64,000 nt of DNA, taken from Acidovorax soli (GTDB taxonomy: Bacteria > Pseudomonadota > Gammaproteobacteria > Burkholderiales > Burkholderiaceae_C). The notes beneath the pieces are model-generated. The model was given only the letters and a program-made list of their open reading frames with translations. It was not told where the DNA came from and searched no databases. The stretch lies in NCBI RefSeq assembly GCF_014207955.1, contig NZ_JACHLK010000008.1, forward strand, positions 1 through 64,000, in the 5' to 3' direction. Shown here piece after piece: positions 32,814 through 42,005 of this stretch. The first letter of the stretch is position 1. Every line of letters starts with the position of its first letter. The position numbers were made by a program, and so were the translations under genes.

Positions 32814-32879
32814 CCCCACGATGGAACGGACGCCCTTTTTTGCCCACCCGCCTTCGCTGCAGTCCCGGAGGGACGCGCG

Positions 32880-34481
32880 ATGAAGCCCGGCCTGTCGCTG
32901 CGCGTATCGCAGCACCTGGCGCTCACGCCGCAGCTGCAGCAATCCATCCGGCTGCTGCAGCTGTCCACGCTGGAGCTGGGCCAGGAGGTCGAGCAGATGC
33001 TCGACGAAAACCCGTTTCTCGAACGCAATGCCGATGAAGCCCCGCGCGAGGAATTCGGCGTGGACACGGCCGATGCGCCGGCCCAGCCCGATGAGTACAG
33101 CTCCGACGATGCGGTCTACTCCAACGCCCCGGGCAGCAGCACGCCGAGCGAGTCCGTGGCCGACACGCCCCAGGGCGATGCGGAACTGGGCAGCAGCGCC
33201 AGCGACGAGCCCGACTGGAGCGGGGATGGCACCGTCGACATGTCTCCCAACGATGCCGAGTGGGGCGGCGATGCGCCGGCCCGCAACCGCAACGATGGCG
33301 AAGGCGATGAGGCCGATGCCACCGAGCTGGCCCGCTCGCACGAATCGCTGACCGCCTTTCTGCACCGCCAGGCCCTGTCGCTGCGCCTGTCCGAGGTGGA
33401 CAGCGCCGCGCTGCGCTTCCTGATCGAATCGCTCAACGACGACGGCTACCTCGAAGAGCCGCTGGAAGAGCTGGCCATCGCCCTGGCCGGGCCCGACGAC
33501 CTGGAGCAGATCGAAGAGCTGGTGCACCGTTTCACCGTGGCTCTGCGCCTGCTGCAGAGCCTGGAGCCCGTGGGCGTGGGCGCGCGCAACCTGGGCGAGT
33601 GCCTCACGCTGCAGCTCTCGGCCTTGGCGGCCGACGAAGACAGCGATGCCGACCCCGACACCGTGCAGACCGCGCTGCGCGTGTGCCAGCAGCCGCTGGA
33701 GATGCTGGCGCGCCGCGACATCCGCCGCCTGACGCAGCTGTGCGGCGATGGCGAGGAGCGCACACGCGCCGCCATGGCCCTGATCGCCCGGCTGGAGCCG
33801 CGCCCGGGCCGCAAGTTCGTCGATGTGGAGCGCAACATCATCGTGCCCGACGTCATCGTGCGCAAGGCCGGCCGTGCCAATGGCCGCGATGGCCAGCACC
33901 ACTTCATCGTGGCGCTGAACCCCGACGTGATGCCACGCCTGCGCGTGCACGACATCTACGCCGGCGCGCTGCGCGGCCACAAGGGCGGCGAAGGCCACCA
34001 GGCCATGCAGCAGCGCCTGCAGGAGGCGCGCTGGTTCATCAAGAACATCCAGCAGCGCTTCGACACCATCCTGCGCGTCTCGCGCGCCATCGTGGAGCGG
34101 CAAAAGAGCTTCTTCACCCATGGCGAGCTGGCCATGCGCCCGCTGGTGCTGCGCGACATCGCCGATGAACTGGGCCTGCACGAGTCCACCATCAGCCGCG
34201 TGACCACGGCCAAGTACATGGCCACGCCCATCGGCACTTACGAGCTCAAGTACTTCTTCGGCTCGGGCCTGGGTACCGAGACCGGCGGCAATGCATCGAG
34301 CACGGCCGTGCGCGCCCTCATCAAGCAGTTCGTCGCCGCCGAAAGCCCGGCCAAGCCGCTGTCGGACAGCCAGATCGCCGAGATGCTCAAGGAGCAGGGC
34401 ATCGAATGCGCACGCCGCACCGTGGCCAAGTACCGCGAAGCGCTCAAGATCGCGCCCGCCAACCTGCGCAAGGCACTGTGA
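32880..34481 (+). CDS. rpoN: RNA polymerase sigma-54 factor
   Basis: A 533-residue sigma-54. Region I (1-50) is Gln/Leu-rich with LALTPQLQQSIRLLQLS; region II (about 52-150) is unusually long and acidic; core-binding and DNA-binding parts follow, with the helix-turn-helix LGLHESTISRVTTAKYM and the RpoN box ARRTVAKYRE (511-520). GGAGGGACGCG stands before the ATG. In many proteobacteria hpf follows rpoN; here the next gene is on the opposite strand and its stop is immediately adjacent. Confidence 0.97.
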   Translation: MKPGLSLRVSQHLALTPQLQQSIRLLQLSTLELGQEVEQMLDENPFLERNADEAPREEFGVDTADAPAQPDEYSSDDAVYSNAPGSSTPSESVADTPQGDAELGSSASDEPDWSGDGTVDMSPNDAEWGGDAPARNRNDGEGDEADATELARSHESLTAFLHRQALSLRLSEVDSAALRFLIESLNDDGYLEEPLEELAIALAGPDDLEQIEELVHRFTVALRLLQSLEPVGVGARNLGECLTLQLSALAADEDSDADPDTVQTALRVCQQPLEMLARRDIRRLTQLCGDGEERTRAAMALIARLEPRPGRKFVDVERNIIVPDVIVRKAGRANGRDGQHHFIVALNPDVMPRLRVHDIYAGALRGHKGGEGHQAMQQRLQEARWFIKNIQQRFDTILRVSRAIVERQKSFFTHGELAMRPLVLRDIADELGLHESTISRVTTAKYMATPIGTYELKYFFGSGLGTETGGNASSTAVRALIKQFVAAESPAKPLSDSQIAEMLKEQGIECARRTVAKYREALKIAPANLRKAL

Positions 34482-34856
34482 TCACGTGCCCTGCCGGAAC
34501 GCCCGGCTGGAGATGCTGACGGCATTGCCGTCCGGGTCCTTGGCATTGGCGAAGGCATAGCCGCTGGCCTGGTGCGTGGGGCCGAATTCCAGTCCCTGCG
34601 CCCGTGCCTGGGCCTTGAAGGCTTCCACGTCCGGTACATGGAAGCACAGCTTCACGCCCGCCTGGCCCAGCTTCACACTTTTGGCCGCCTGGTGGACCAG
34701 GATGCCGGCCCCGCCACCGGGGGCGTGCAGCTCGATCAAGCCCTCCACCACCTCGCCCGTGGTCTCGAAACCGAAGTGCGTGCGGTAGAAGGCCGCGCTG
34801 CGCTGCATGTCGCGGGCATAAACCATCACGGTGCCGAGAACGGGAGGCGCAGCCAT
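34482..34856 (-). CDS. VOC-family (glyoxalase-like) protein
   Basis: A 124-residue single-domain VOC protein beginning LGTVMVYARDMQRSAAFY and ending SGYAFANAKDPDGNAVSIS. The usual first His ligand is replaced (TVMVYARD) and the last ligand position is Ser rather than Glu, so the metal site may be lost; bleomycin-resistance-like binding rather than catalysis is possible. Its stop codon abuts the rpoN stop in convergent orientation, and it starts 3 bases after the end of the next minus-strand gene. Confidence 0.82.
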   Translation of the reverse strand: MAAPPVLGTVMVYARDMQRSAAFYRTHFGFETTGEVVEGLIELHAPGGGAGILVHQAAKSVKLGQAGVKLCFHVPDVEAFKAQARAQGLEFGPTHQASGYAFANAKDPDGNAVSISSRAFRQGT

Positions 34857-34859
34857 CGG

Positions 34860-35408
34860 TCAGGGCGCCTTCGTCGCCGGCGCACGCCGCAGCGAGCGCA
34901 ACAATTCCAGCGCCTGGGCCGTGGGCTCCTGCGGTGCGCCGTTGACCAGCACCGTGAAGGTCACGCGCAGCTCGTTCATGCCCAGCACGCCCTGGGTCAG
35001 GTGCTTGTAGCCATCGGGCTCGGGCGCGCGGTCGGTGGCCGAAAAGTAGTAGCCCGTCTTGCCCGGGGCGCCCAGTTCTTGGAGGGGCAGCTCGCTTTCG
35101 ACGGCCTTGGGCCGGGCTCGGGCAGCCCCCGCCTGGACCAGCGCCCGCAGCTCGTCGGCCGTGGGGGCCTTGGGCGCACTGCCCACGGGCCAGATGGGGG
35201 TGATGAGCATTTGCAAGGCCTTGGCGTCCGGGCCGCTGATGGCCACCGAAGGCGGCAACTCCGCATGCGGGCGGCGTACCTGGGCACGCCAGGGGGCGGG
35301 CAGGTCGATCACCAGGTCATCGCGGCCGGGCAGGGGAACACGCAGTTCTTCGGCCAGAACGGGCAGGCACAGCGCAAAGGCCATCGATGCAAGGGCGGTA
35401 CGGAACAT
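34860..35408 (-). CDS. Secreted protein of unknown function
   Basis: A 182-residue protein with a signal peptide of about 19 residues (MFRTALASMAFALCLPVLA), then a beta-rich part (LRVPLPGRDDLVIDLPAPWRAQV) and segments ending in an amphipathic Leu/Arg-rich helix (QALELLRSLRRAP). I do not recognise the family. It lies 8 bases behind the DUF4124-glutaredoxin gene, so they are probably one operon with the VOC gene after it. Start ATG 35408 is set by the signal peptide. Confidence 0.7.
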   Translation of the reverse strand: MFRTALASMAFALCLPVLAEELRVPLPGRDDLVIDLPAPWRAQVRRPHAELPPSVAISGPDAKALQMLITPIWPVGSAPKAPTADELRALVQAGAARARPKAVESELPLQELGAPGKTGYYFSATDRAPEPDGYKHLTQGVLGMNELRVTFTVLVNGAPQEPTAQALELLRSLRRAPATKAP

Positions 35409-35416
35409 GGGGCTCT

Positions 35417-35905
35417 TCAGGGGCGTTTGGCAAAGACGGCGTCGTAGGACTGGGTGCTGAAACCGTTCACCCGCTGGCCATTGGTCAGCAGCACCGGCAC
35501 GCCGCGCGCACCGATCTGCGCGAAGGCGGCCTTGCCGGTTGGTGTGTCCACATCGAACTCCCGGTAGGCAATGCCCTTGCCGCCCAGGTAGGCCTTGGCC
35601 GCCTTGCAGTAGCCGCACCAGGTGGCCATGTAGAGCGTCACCTCGCCCCGCGGCTGGGCTGCTTTCTGGGCATCCGCGGGCGCTTGGCCGGGCGTGGCCG
35701 GCGGCAGCGGGTTGCCCGGAACCACGCTGATGGGCGGGGCCTCGAGCTTCATGGTCTTTTGCGCCGAACCGGACGCAGGCGGCTGGTCGCTGTAGACCAC
35801 CTTGCCATTCGGGTCCACGGACTTGTAGAGCGTCTGGGCATGTGCCGCGCCCGTGAGCGCGGCCACCACCAGGGCGAGGATCAGGCTGCAGCGCAGGGTG
35901 TGCAT
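35417..35905 (-). CDS. Exported DUF4124-glutaredoxin fusion
   Basis: A 162-residue periplasmic protein: signal peptide of about 23 residues (AAHAQ), a DUF4124 module (24-50, TLYKSVDPNGKVVYSDQPP), a Pro/Ala linker, and a glutaredoxin domain (87-160) with CGYC at 97-100 and the cis-Pro in ARGVPVLLTNG. It presumably reduces or isomerises disulphides in the envelope, a counterpart to DsbA encoded 4 kb away. Start ATG 35905 is set by the signal peptide. Confidence 0.87.
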   Translation of the reverse strand: MHTLRCSLILALVVAALTGAAHAQTLYKSVDPNGKVVYSDQPPASGSAQKTMKLEAPPISVVPGNPLPPATPGQAPADAQKAAQPRGEVTLYMATWCGYCKAAKAYLGGKGIAYREFDVDTPTGKAAFAQIGARGVPVLLTNGQRVNGFSTQSYDAVFAKRP

Positions 35906-36091
35906 GGGGGCTCCGGGTAAAATCGGCATCCCGGGAGCATAAGAGACTTCTGCCGCCCCGCGGCCCGCTGGGGCCATGCCTCACCCGTATGGGGCACCCT
36001 CGCAGCCCCCGATGCCCCTTGGCGGGCTTCTCCGCAGGGCGTCAACGTCCCCGGTTCGCTGCCTTTTTCCGATCTCCTGTTTTTCCGCGCC

Positions 36092-36535
36092 ATGGCCCGC
36101 ATCGTTTTCGACCTTCCCGCGCATTTCGGCTTTTCCACCGAACTGCAGATCTACATCAGCCATGTCAACCAGGGCGGGCATCTGGACAACGCGCAGTTGC
36201 TGAGCCTGGTGTCCGAGGCGCGCGTGCGCTTCTTCCAGTCGCTGGGCTACCCCGAGGCCGATGTGGGCGGCCTGTCCACCGTGGTGGGCGACATCGTGGC
36301 GCAGTACAAGTCCGAAGGCTTCCACGGTGAGACCATGCGCGTGGACATGGCGCCGGCCGACCTCAACCGCTATGGCTTCGACCTCGTCTTTCGCATGACC
36401 GAGAAGACCTCGGGCCGCGAAGTGGCGCGCGGCAAGGTGGGCATCGTCTTCATCGGCCGCAGCGACCGCAAGGTGGCGCCCATCCCCGAATCCATCCGCC
36501 AGCTGCTGCTGGCGCGTGCCGCATCCCACGCATGA
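36092..36535 (+). CDS. Thioesterase-family (hot-dog fold) protein
   Basis: A 147-residue hot-dog-fold protein of the YbgC/4HBT type: SHVNQGGHLDNAQLLSLVSEARVRFFQSLGY carries the Asn/Asp region of the active site. Acyl-CoA hydrolysis is the family activity; substrate unknown. A TAAAAT element lies at 35917-35922, about 170 bases upstream. The methyltransferase gene follows after 22 bases. Confidence 0.82.
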   Translation: MARIVFDLPAHFGFSTELQIYISHVNQGGHLDNAQLLSLVSEARVRFFQSLGYPEADVGGLSTVVGDIVAQYKSEGFHGETMRVDMAPADLNRYGFDLVFRMTEKTSGREVARGKVGIVFIGRSDRKVAPIPESIRQLLLARAASHA

Positions 36536-36557
36536 GCGTATCCTGTCGCCCAGTGCC

Positions 36558-37850
36558 ATGAACCAACTCCAACTCTTTCTTCCCTGCGCCGCCGGTGTCG
36601 AGGGCTACCTCGCCGACGAGGTGCACGCCATCACCGGCCTCACGGGCCAGGACCTGCTGGTCGGGCGCGGCGGTGTGCTGCTGCGCGCCTCCTGGCGCCA
36701 CGCGCTGCTGCTCAACCTGCACAGCCGCCTCGCGCAGCGCGTGCTGGTGCAGCTGGCGCACCGGCCTTACCGCTCGGAGAACGACCTCTACGGCATCGCC
36801 AGCGAGGTGGCCTGGGAGATCTGGTTCACCACGCGCCAGACCTTCAAGGTGGAGGTTACCGCCCAGCACAGCCCGCTGCAGAGCCTGAACTTCGCCGGCC
36901 TGCGCGTGAAGGATGCGGTGGCCGACCGCTTCCGCCACAAGACGGGCGTGCGGCCCGACGTGAATACCCAGTGGCCCGATGTGCGCATCCACCTGCACCT
37001 GACCACCGACGAGGCCACGGTCTACATCGACACCTCGGGCGAGCCGCTGTTCAAGCGCGGCTGGCGCGAGGACAAGGGCGACGCCCCGCTCAAGGAGACC
37101 CTGGCCGCAGCCATGATCGCCGCCAGCGGCTGGGACCCGCTGGGCGATGACCCCGTGCCCCTGTACGACCCCTGCTGCGGCAGCGGCACCATTGCCATCG
37201 AGGCCGCGCAGATCGCCTGCCGCATCCCGGCCGGCATGCTGCGCCGCTTTGCCTTCGAGAAGCTCCTGCCCTTCCAGGGCCATGTGTGGTCGGCCATGCA
37301 GGCCGAGGCCGAGAGCGCTATCCGCCCCAGCCCCGTGCCGGTGTTCGGCAGCGATGTGGCCCACCGCATGGTGGACTTTGCCCAGCGCAATGCCGAGCGT
37401 GCCGGCGTGACCGAAGCCCTGCAGTTGCGCGGCGGCGATGCATTGCAGCGCATGCCGCCCTGCGAGCAACCGGGCGTGATGCTGCTCAACCCGCCCTACG
37501 GCGAGCGCATTGCCGCCGCCGGATCGGCCGGCCGCAATGCCAACGAGCGCGCGGCCGAACGCGCCCAGGGGGCCAGCGTGGGCCGCGAGGCGGCCCACAC
37601 CGACGACGGCGGCGAATTCTTCAGCCAGCTGGCCAGCCACTGGAAGAAGAATTACTCGGGCTGGACGGCCTGGATGCTCACGCCCGACCTCAAGCTGCCC
37701 GGCAAGATGCGCCTGAAGGAATCGCGCCGGGTGCCCATGTGGAACGGCCCCATCGAGTGCCGCATGTTCCGCTTCGACATGGTCAAGGGTGCGGTGCGCG
37801 AGCGCGCCGCCGCCAAGGCCCCTGGCAACGGACCCCGCGATGCGGGTTGA
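36558..37850 (+). CDS. THUMP-domain rRNA guanine-N2 methyltransferase (RlmL/RlmK-like N-terminal part)
   Basis: A 430-residue methyltransferase. A THUMP RNA-binding domain (about 45-160) is followed by a Rossmann-type SAM domain with DPCCGSGTIAIEAA (near 204) and the catalytic NPPYGERI (311-318). This corresponds to the RlmL half of E. coli YcbY and the stand-alone YpsC type; the RlmK half is absent. Probable target is G2445 of 23S rRNA. An Ala/Arg/Glu-rich insertion follows the NPPY motif (about 320-350). The PIN gene overlaps its last 11 bases. Confidence 0.9.
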   Translation: MNQLQLFLPCAAGVEGYLADEVHAITGLTGQDLLVGRGGVLLRASWRHALLLNLHSRLAQRVLVQLAHRPYRSENDLYGIASEVAWEIWFTTRQTFKVEVTAQHSPLQSLNFAGLRVKDAVADRFRHKTGVRPDVNTQWPDVRIHLHLTTDEATVYIDTSGEPLFKRGWREDKGDAPLKETLAAAMIAASGWDPLGDDPVPLYDPCCGSGTIAIEAAQIACRIPAGMLRRFAFEKLLPFQGHVWSAMQAEAESAIRPSPVPVFGSDVAHRMVDFAQRNAERAGVTEALQLRGGDALQRMPPCEQPGVMLLNPPYGERIAAAGSAGRNANERAAERAQGASVGREAAHTDDGGEFFSQLASHWKKNYSGWTAWMLTPDLKLPGKMRLKESRRVPMWNGPIECRMFRFDMVKGAVRERAAAKAPGNGPRDAG

Positions 37851-38319
37851 GCTCTCCCTGCCGGCCGAGGCACCTGTCGGCGAGCCCGCGCGCCCGGTGG
37901 TGGTGGACACCAATGTCGCGCTGGACCTGCTGATCTTCTCCGACCTCGCCACCGCGCCGCTGCGCCAGTTGCTGGCCGAGGGGCGCCTGGCCTGGATCGC
38001 CACGCAGGTCATGCGCGACGAACTGGAGCGCGTGCTGGCCTATCCGCACATCGTGGGCCGCATGGACTACTACCAGGTCGATGCCACTCAGGTGCTGGCC
38101 GGCTTCGATGCGCAGGCGCGCCTGGTGGAGATTGCGCCGCGTGTGGCCTATGTCTGCAAGGACGCCGATGACCAGAAGTTCATCGACCTGGCGGCCGCGC
38201 ACCGCGCCATCCTGCTGAGCAAGGACAAGGCCGTGATCTGCATGCGCAAGCGCCTGCTGCTGCTCGATGCCCATGTGGCGACGGCGCTGGTGCTGGAGGC
38301 TGCGCCCGCCATCGCCTGA
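37840..38319 (+). CDS. PIN-domain putative ribonuclease (PIN_3 family)
   Basis: A 159-residue PIN protein with the acidic site starting at Asp23 in VVDTNVALDLL and further acidic residues in MRDELERV and CKDADDQKF. The family is annotated as toxin component of toxin-antitoxin pairs. No antitoxin gene is adjacent: the ATG lies inside the end of the methyltransferase gene (11-base overlap), and the next gene is convergent. It may instead be an rRNA- or tRNA-processing nuclease that works with the methyltransferase. Confidence 0.85.
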   Translation: MRVELSLPAEAPVGEPARPVVVDTNVALDLLIFSDLATAPLRQLLAEGRLAWIATQVMRDELERVLAYPHIVGRMDYYQVDATQVLAGFDAQARLVEIAPRVAYVCKDADDQKFIDLAAAHRAILLSKDKAVICMRKRLLLLDAHVATALVLEAAPAIA

Positions 38320-38328
38320 GCGAAAGGC

Positions 38329-39171
38329 TCAGGGCCCCAGCAGGTCGTAGGCCGCGCGCACACGCTGCATGTCGCGGCCCAGTTTGCGGCTTTGCGGCAG
38401 GTGGCGCATCCAGCCCATGCGCCCGACGCTGCTGGCCATCACGGCCTGCAGCTCGGGGCTGCCGGCGGCGACCCAGGCCGCCCACAGCGCACGGGCATCA
38501 TCGAGCGCACCCACCAGGCGCAGGTAGATGGCGGTGGAATGCGCGTAGCACAGCGCATCGCGCGCATGGCACACGGGCAGCGGCAGCACGCCGGCCGGGT
38601 CGTCCTCGAAGTCGATGTAGCCCACCACGCCATCGGGGCAGCGCACGAGGTTGCGCGCAAACGCCTGGCTCAGGCAGGTGCCAGCCGCATGCACCTGTGC
38701 AATCGCCGCCAGGCCCTGCTGCCACAGGGCCAGCACGGCGGCGGGTCCGGCGGAAACGGCATGGTCGATCTCGTTGCCCAGCGAGGGCGTCTGCTGCGCC
38801 GGGCGGCCCAGGTGGCGCATCAGAAAGCCGTCTTCCTGCGCGGCCAGCACGGTGGGCACGCGCAGGCCCCGCGCCTGCAGGTCGCGCAGGCGCCGCACCT
38901 CGGTGGCGATGGCCTCGTTCCCGCCCCGGTTGGGCACAGGGCGCAGCACCTCCAGGCGCAGCAGGGCCGCCAGTGCCGCCATGGCGCGGTAGCGGCCCAT
39001 GCCATGCGGCGCCCCCGCCTTCTTGAGCCACACCTGCTCGTCGCCCAGGCGGTAACTGGCCACGTTGAACTGCTGCAGCGCGAGCTGCTGGCGCAGGTAG
39101 GCGGCGTAGTCGATGATGCTGCTGTTGCCCGGGGTGGTTTCAGGGGCCTGGCCTGCGTCCATCGTCGTCAT
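38329..39171 (-). CDS. Kinase-like (BUD32/LPS-kinase-fold) protein
   Basis: A 280-residue protein with small-kinase features: a Lys in VWLKKAG for nucleotide binding, Glu in EVRRLRDLQARGLRVPTVL, the hinge-like DGFLMRHLG, the catalytic-loop-like AQVHAAGTCLSQAFARNL and the metal motif YIDFEDDPAG. The HRD motif is degenerate. Target unknown. The ATG overlaps the stop of the glutamate-synthase-like gene (ATGA), so the two are translationally coupled. Confidence 0.72.
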   Translation of the reverse strand: MTTMDAGQAPETTPGNSSIIDYAAYLRQQLALQQFNVASYRLGDEQVWLKKAGAPHGMGRYRAMAALAALLRLEVLRPVPNRGGNEAIATEVRRLRDLQARGLRVPTVLAAQEDGFLMRHLGRPAQQTPSLGNEIDHAVSAGPAAVLALWQQGLAAIAQVHAAGTCLSQAFARNLVRCPDGVVGYIDFEDDPAGVLPLPVCHARDALCYAHSTAIYLRLVGALDDARALWAAWVAAGSPELQAVMASSVGRMGWMRHLPQSRKLGRDMQRVRAAYDLLGP

Positions 39172-40907
39172 ACGGCGGCGTTGGCGGGCAGGTCGCCGAC
39201 GGCGGCCACGGCCGCGTGGGCCACCTCGACATGGTGGGGCACCGAAGGCTCCAGCGCCGGCTCGCTGGCCGCGAAGCTGTGCGCGCTGGCCAGCGGCCAG
39301 TACAGGCGGAACACATTGTGCTGGGCATCGAGCGGCCCCAGCAGCGCGCCCGGCTGCATGCGCGTGATCAGGTTGGACAAGAGGCGCACCTCGGTGTCGC
39401 TGATGCGGCGCACGATGTGGTGGGCCGTGATGTCCTTGGGGTGCTGCAGTCCGGCCGCCTGCACCAGCTCCTGCAGCGCATGCAGGGTGCTGCGGTGGAA
39501 CTGCGCCACGCGCGAGGCCTTGTCGGGCACCACCAGGGCCTGCTGGCGCTGCGCGTCCTGCGTGGTCACGCCCGTGGGGCAGTGGCCGGTGTGGCAGCTT
39601 TGCGCCTGGATGCAGCCCAGCGCCATCATGAAGCCGCGCCCGGCGTTGCACCAGTCGGCGCCCAGGGCCATCATGCGCGCGATGTCGAAGGCCGTGATCA
39701 CCTTGCCCGCGCAGCCGATGCGCACGCGATCACGCAGGTTCACGCCCACCAGGGTGTTGTGCACCAGCAGCAGGCCTTCCTGCAGCGGCGCGCCCACATG
39801 GTCGCTGAACTCCACGGGCGCGGCACCGGTGCCGCCCTCGGCACCATCGACCACGATGAAGTCGGGCGTGATGCCGGTGATCAGCATGGCCTTGACGATG
39901 CCGAACCATTCCCAGGGGTGGCCCAGGCAGAACTTGAAACCCGTGGGCTTGCCGCCCGAGAGCTCGCGCAGGCGCGCGATGAACTGCATCATCTCCACCG
40001 GCGTGGAAAAGGCGCTGTGGCGCGAGGGCGAAATGCAGTCCTTGCCCATGGGCACGCCCCGCGCAGCGGCGATCTCGGCCGTCACCTTGGCGGCGGGCAG
40101 CACCCCGCCATGGCCCGGCTTGGCGCCCTGGCTGAGCTTGAGCTCGATCATCTTGACCTGCGGGTCCTGCGCGTTCGCGGCGAAGCGCTCGGGGCTGAAG
40201 CTGCCGTCGTCGTTGCGGCAACCGAAATAGCCCGAGCCGATCTCCCAGATCAGGTCGCCGCCATGCACGCGGTGGTGCTGCGAGATCGAGCCCTCGCCCG
40301 TGTCGTGCGCAAAGCCGCCCTGCTGTGCACCCTTGTTCAGTGCCAGCACGGCATTGGCTGACAAGGCGCCAAAGCTCATGGCCGAGATGTTGAACACGCT
40401 GGCATGGTAGGGCTGGGTGCAGGGCGAGACCGAGGGGGAGGGCGCATCGGGGCTGCCGCCGATCCACACGCGGAAGTCGTGCGAGGTGAGCTGCGTAGGC
40501 GCCATGGAATGGTTGACCCATTCGTAGCCATGCGCGCCCACGTCCAGGTGGGTACCGAAGGGGCGGTTGTCGGGCTCGCCCTTGGCGCGCTGGTAGACCA
40601 GCGAGCGCTGGGCGCGCGAAAAAGGCGCCGCCTCGCTGTCGCTCTCGATGAAATACTGGCGCACCTCGGGCCGGATGTACTCGAGCATGAAGCGGAAGTG
40701 GCCGATCACCGGGTAGTTGCGCAGGATGGCGTGGCGCGTCTGGCGCAGGTCGTACACGCCCACAGCCACCAGGACCCCGAAGACCAGCACCAGCGGCAGG
40801 CCCACGCCGAACGCCACCAGGGCGAACAGCGCCAGCAGCAGGCCCAGCACGCACAGGGCAAATGCCGTGTAGCGCACCGGGTACAGGGAATTGAGTTGGT
40901 GGAGCAT
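39168..40907 (-). CDS. FMN-binding glutamate synthase family protein, membrane-anchored
   Basis: A 579-residue protein. Two membrane helices (about 14-52) precede a GltS-type FMN barrel: FNISAMSFGALSANAVLALNKG, HGGVLPAAKV, DFIVVDGAEGGTGAAP and the iron-sulphur motif C-x5-C-x4-C in CIQAQSCHTGHCPTG, as in the [3Fe-4S] site of GltB. The glutaminase domain is missing, so it is not a complete glutamate synthase. Reaction unknown. The kinase-like gene overlaps its stop by 4 bases. Start ATG 40907 fits the first membrane helix. Confidence 0.88.
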   Translation of the reverse strand: MLHQLNSLYPVRYTAFALCVLGLLLALFALVAFGVGLPLVLVFGVLVAVGVYDLRQTRHAILRNYPVIGHFRFMLEYIRPEVRQYFIESDSEAAPFSRAQRSLVYQRAKGEPDNRPFGTHLDVGAHGYEWVNHSMAPTQLTSHDFRVWIGGSPDAPSPSVSPCTQPYHASVFNISAMSFGALSANAVLALNKGAQQGGFAHDTGEGSISQHHRVHGGDLIWEIGSGYFGCRNDDGSFSPERFAANAQDPQVKMIELKLSQGAKPGHGGVLPAAKVTAEIAAARGVPMGKDCISPSRHSAFSTPVEMMQFIARLRELSGGKPTGFKFCLGHPWEWFGIVKAMLITGITPDFIVVDGAEGGTGAAPVEFSDHVGAPLQEGLLLVHNTLVGVNLRDRVRIGCAGKVITAFDIARMMALGADWCNAGRGFMMALGCIQAQSCHTGHCPTGVTTQDAQRQQALVVPDKASRVAQFHRSTLHALQELVQAAGLQHPKDITAHHIVRRISDTEVRLLSNLITRMQPGALLGPLDAQHNVFRLYWPLASAHSFAASEPALEPSVPHHVEVAHAAVAAVGDLPANAAV

Positions 40908-41045
40908 GGCTTGTCCTGGTTTTTTGGCGGGCGTGGCGGGAGGGCTACACTGCCGCCTTTGCACCGGGTGGCGCTGCCGCGCTCGCCCCCGGGCCCATCA
41001 TAAAAGTAAAAGTTTGCCTCCAGCACCCGTCCACGGAGCCCCGCC

Positions 41046-41897
<852 letters not shown>

Positions 41898-42005
41898 ACG
41901 GCCTGCCCTGACCTGCCGGCGCGCGGCCACGCGCCGGCCGGTGCGTTTCTTGCGCAGGTCTTTCCCCTTTTCCCTGTGACCGTGCGTCTGCGCGTGCGGC
42001 CTGCC

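Noticed and set aside
37840..38319. A toxin-antitoxin module
   Set aside because: No antitoxin-like gene lies on either side of the PIN gene.
41916..41937. Terminator after the SEC-C gene
   Set aside because: An 8-bp GC-rich inverted repeat is present, but no T tract follows directly.
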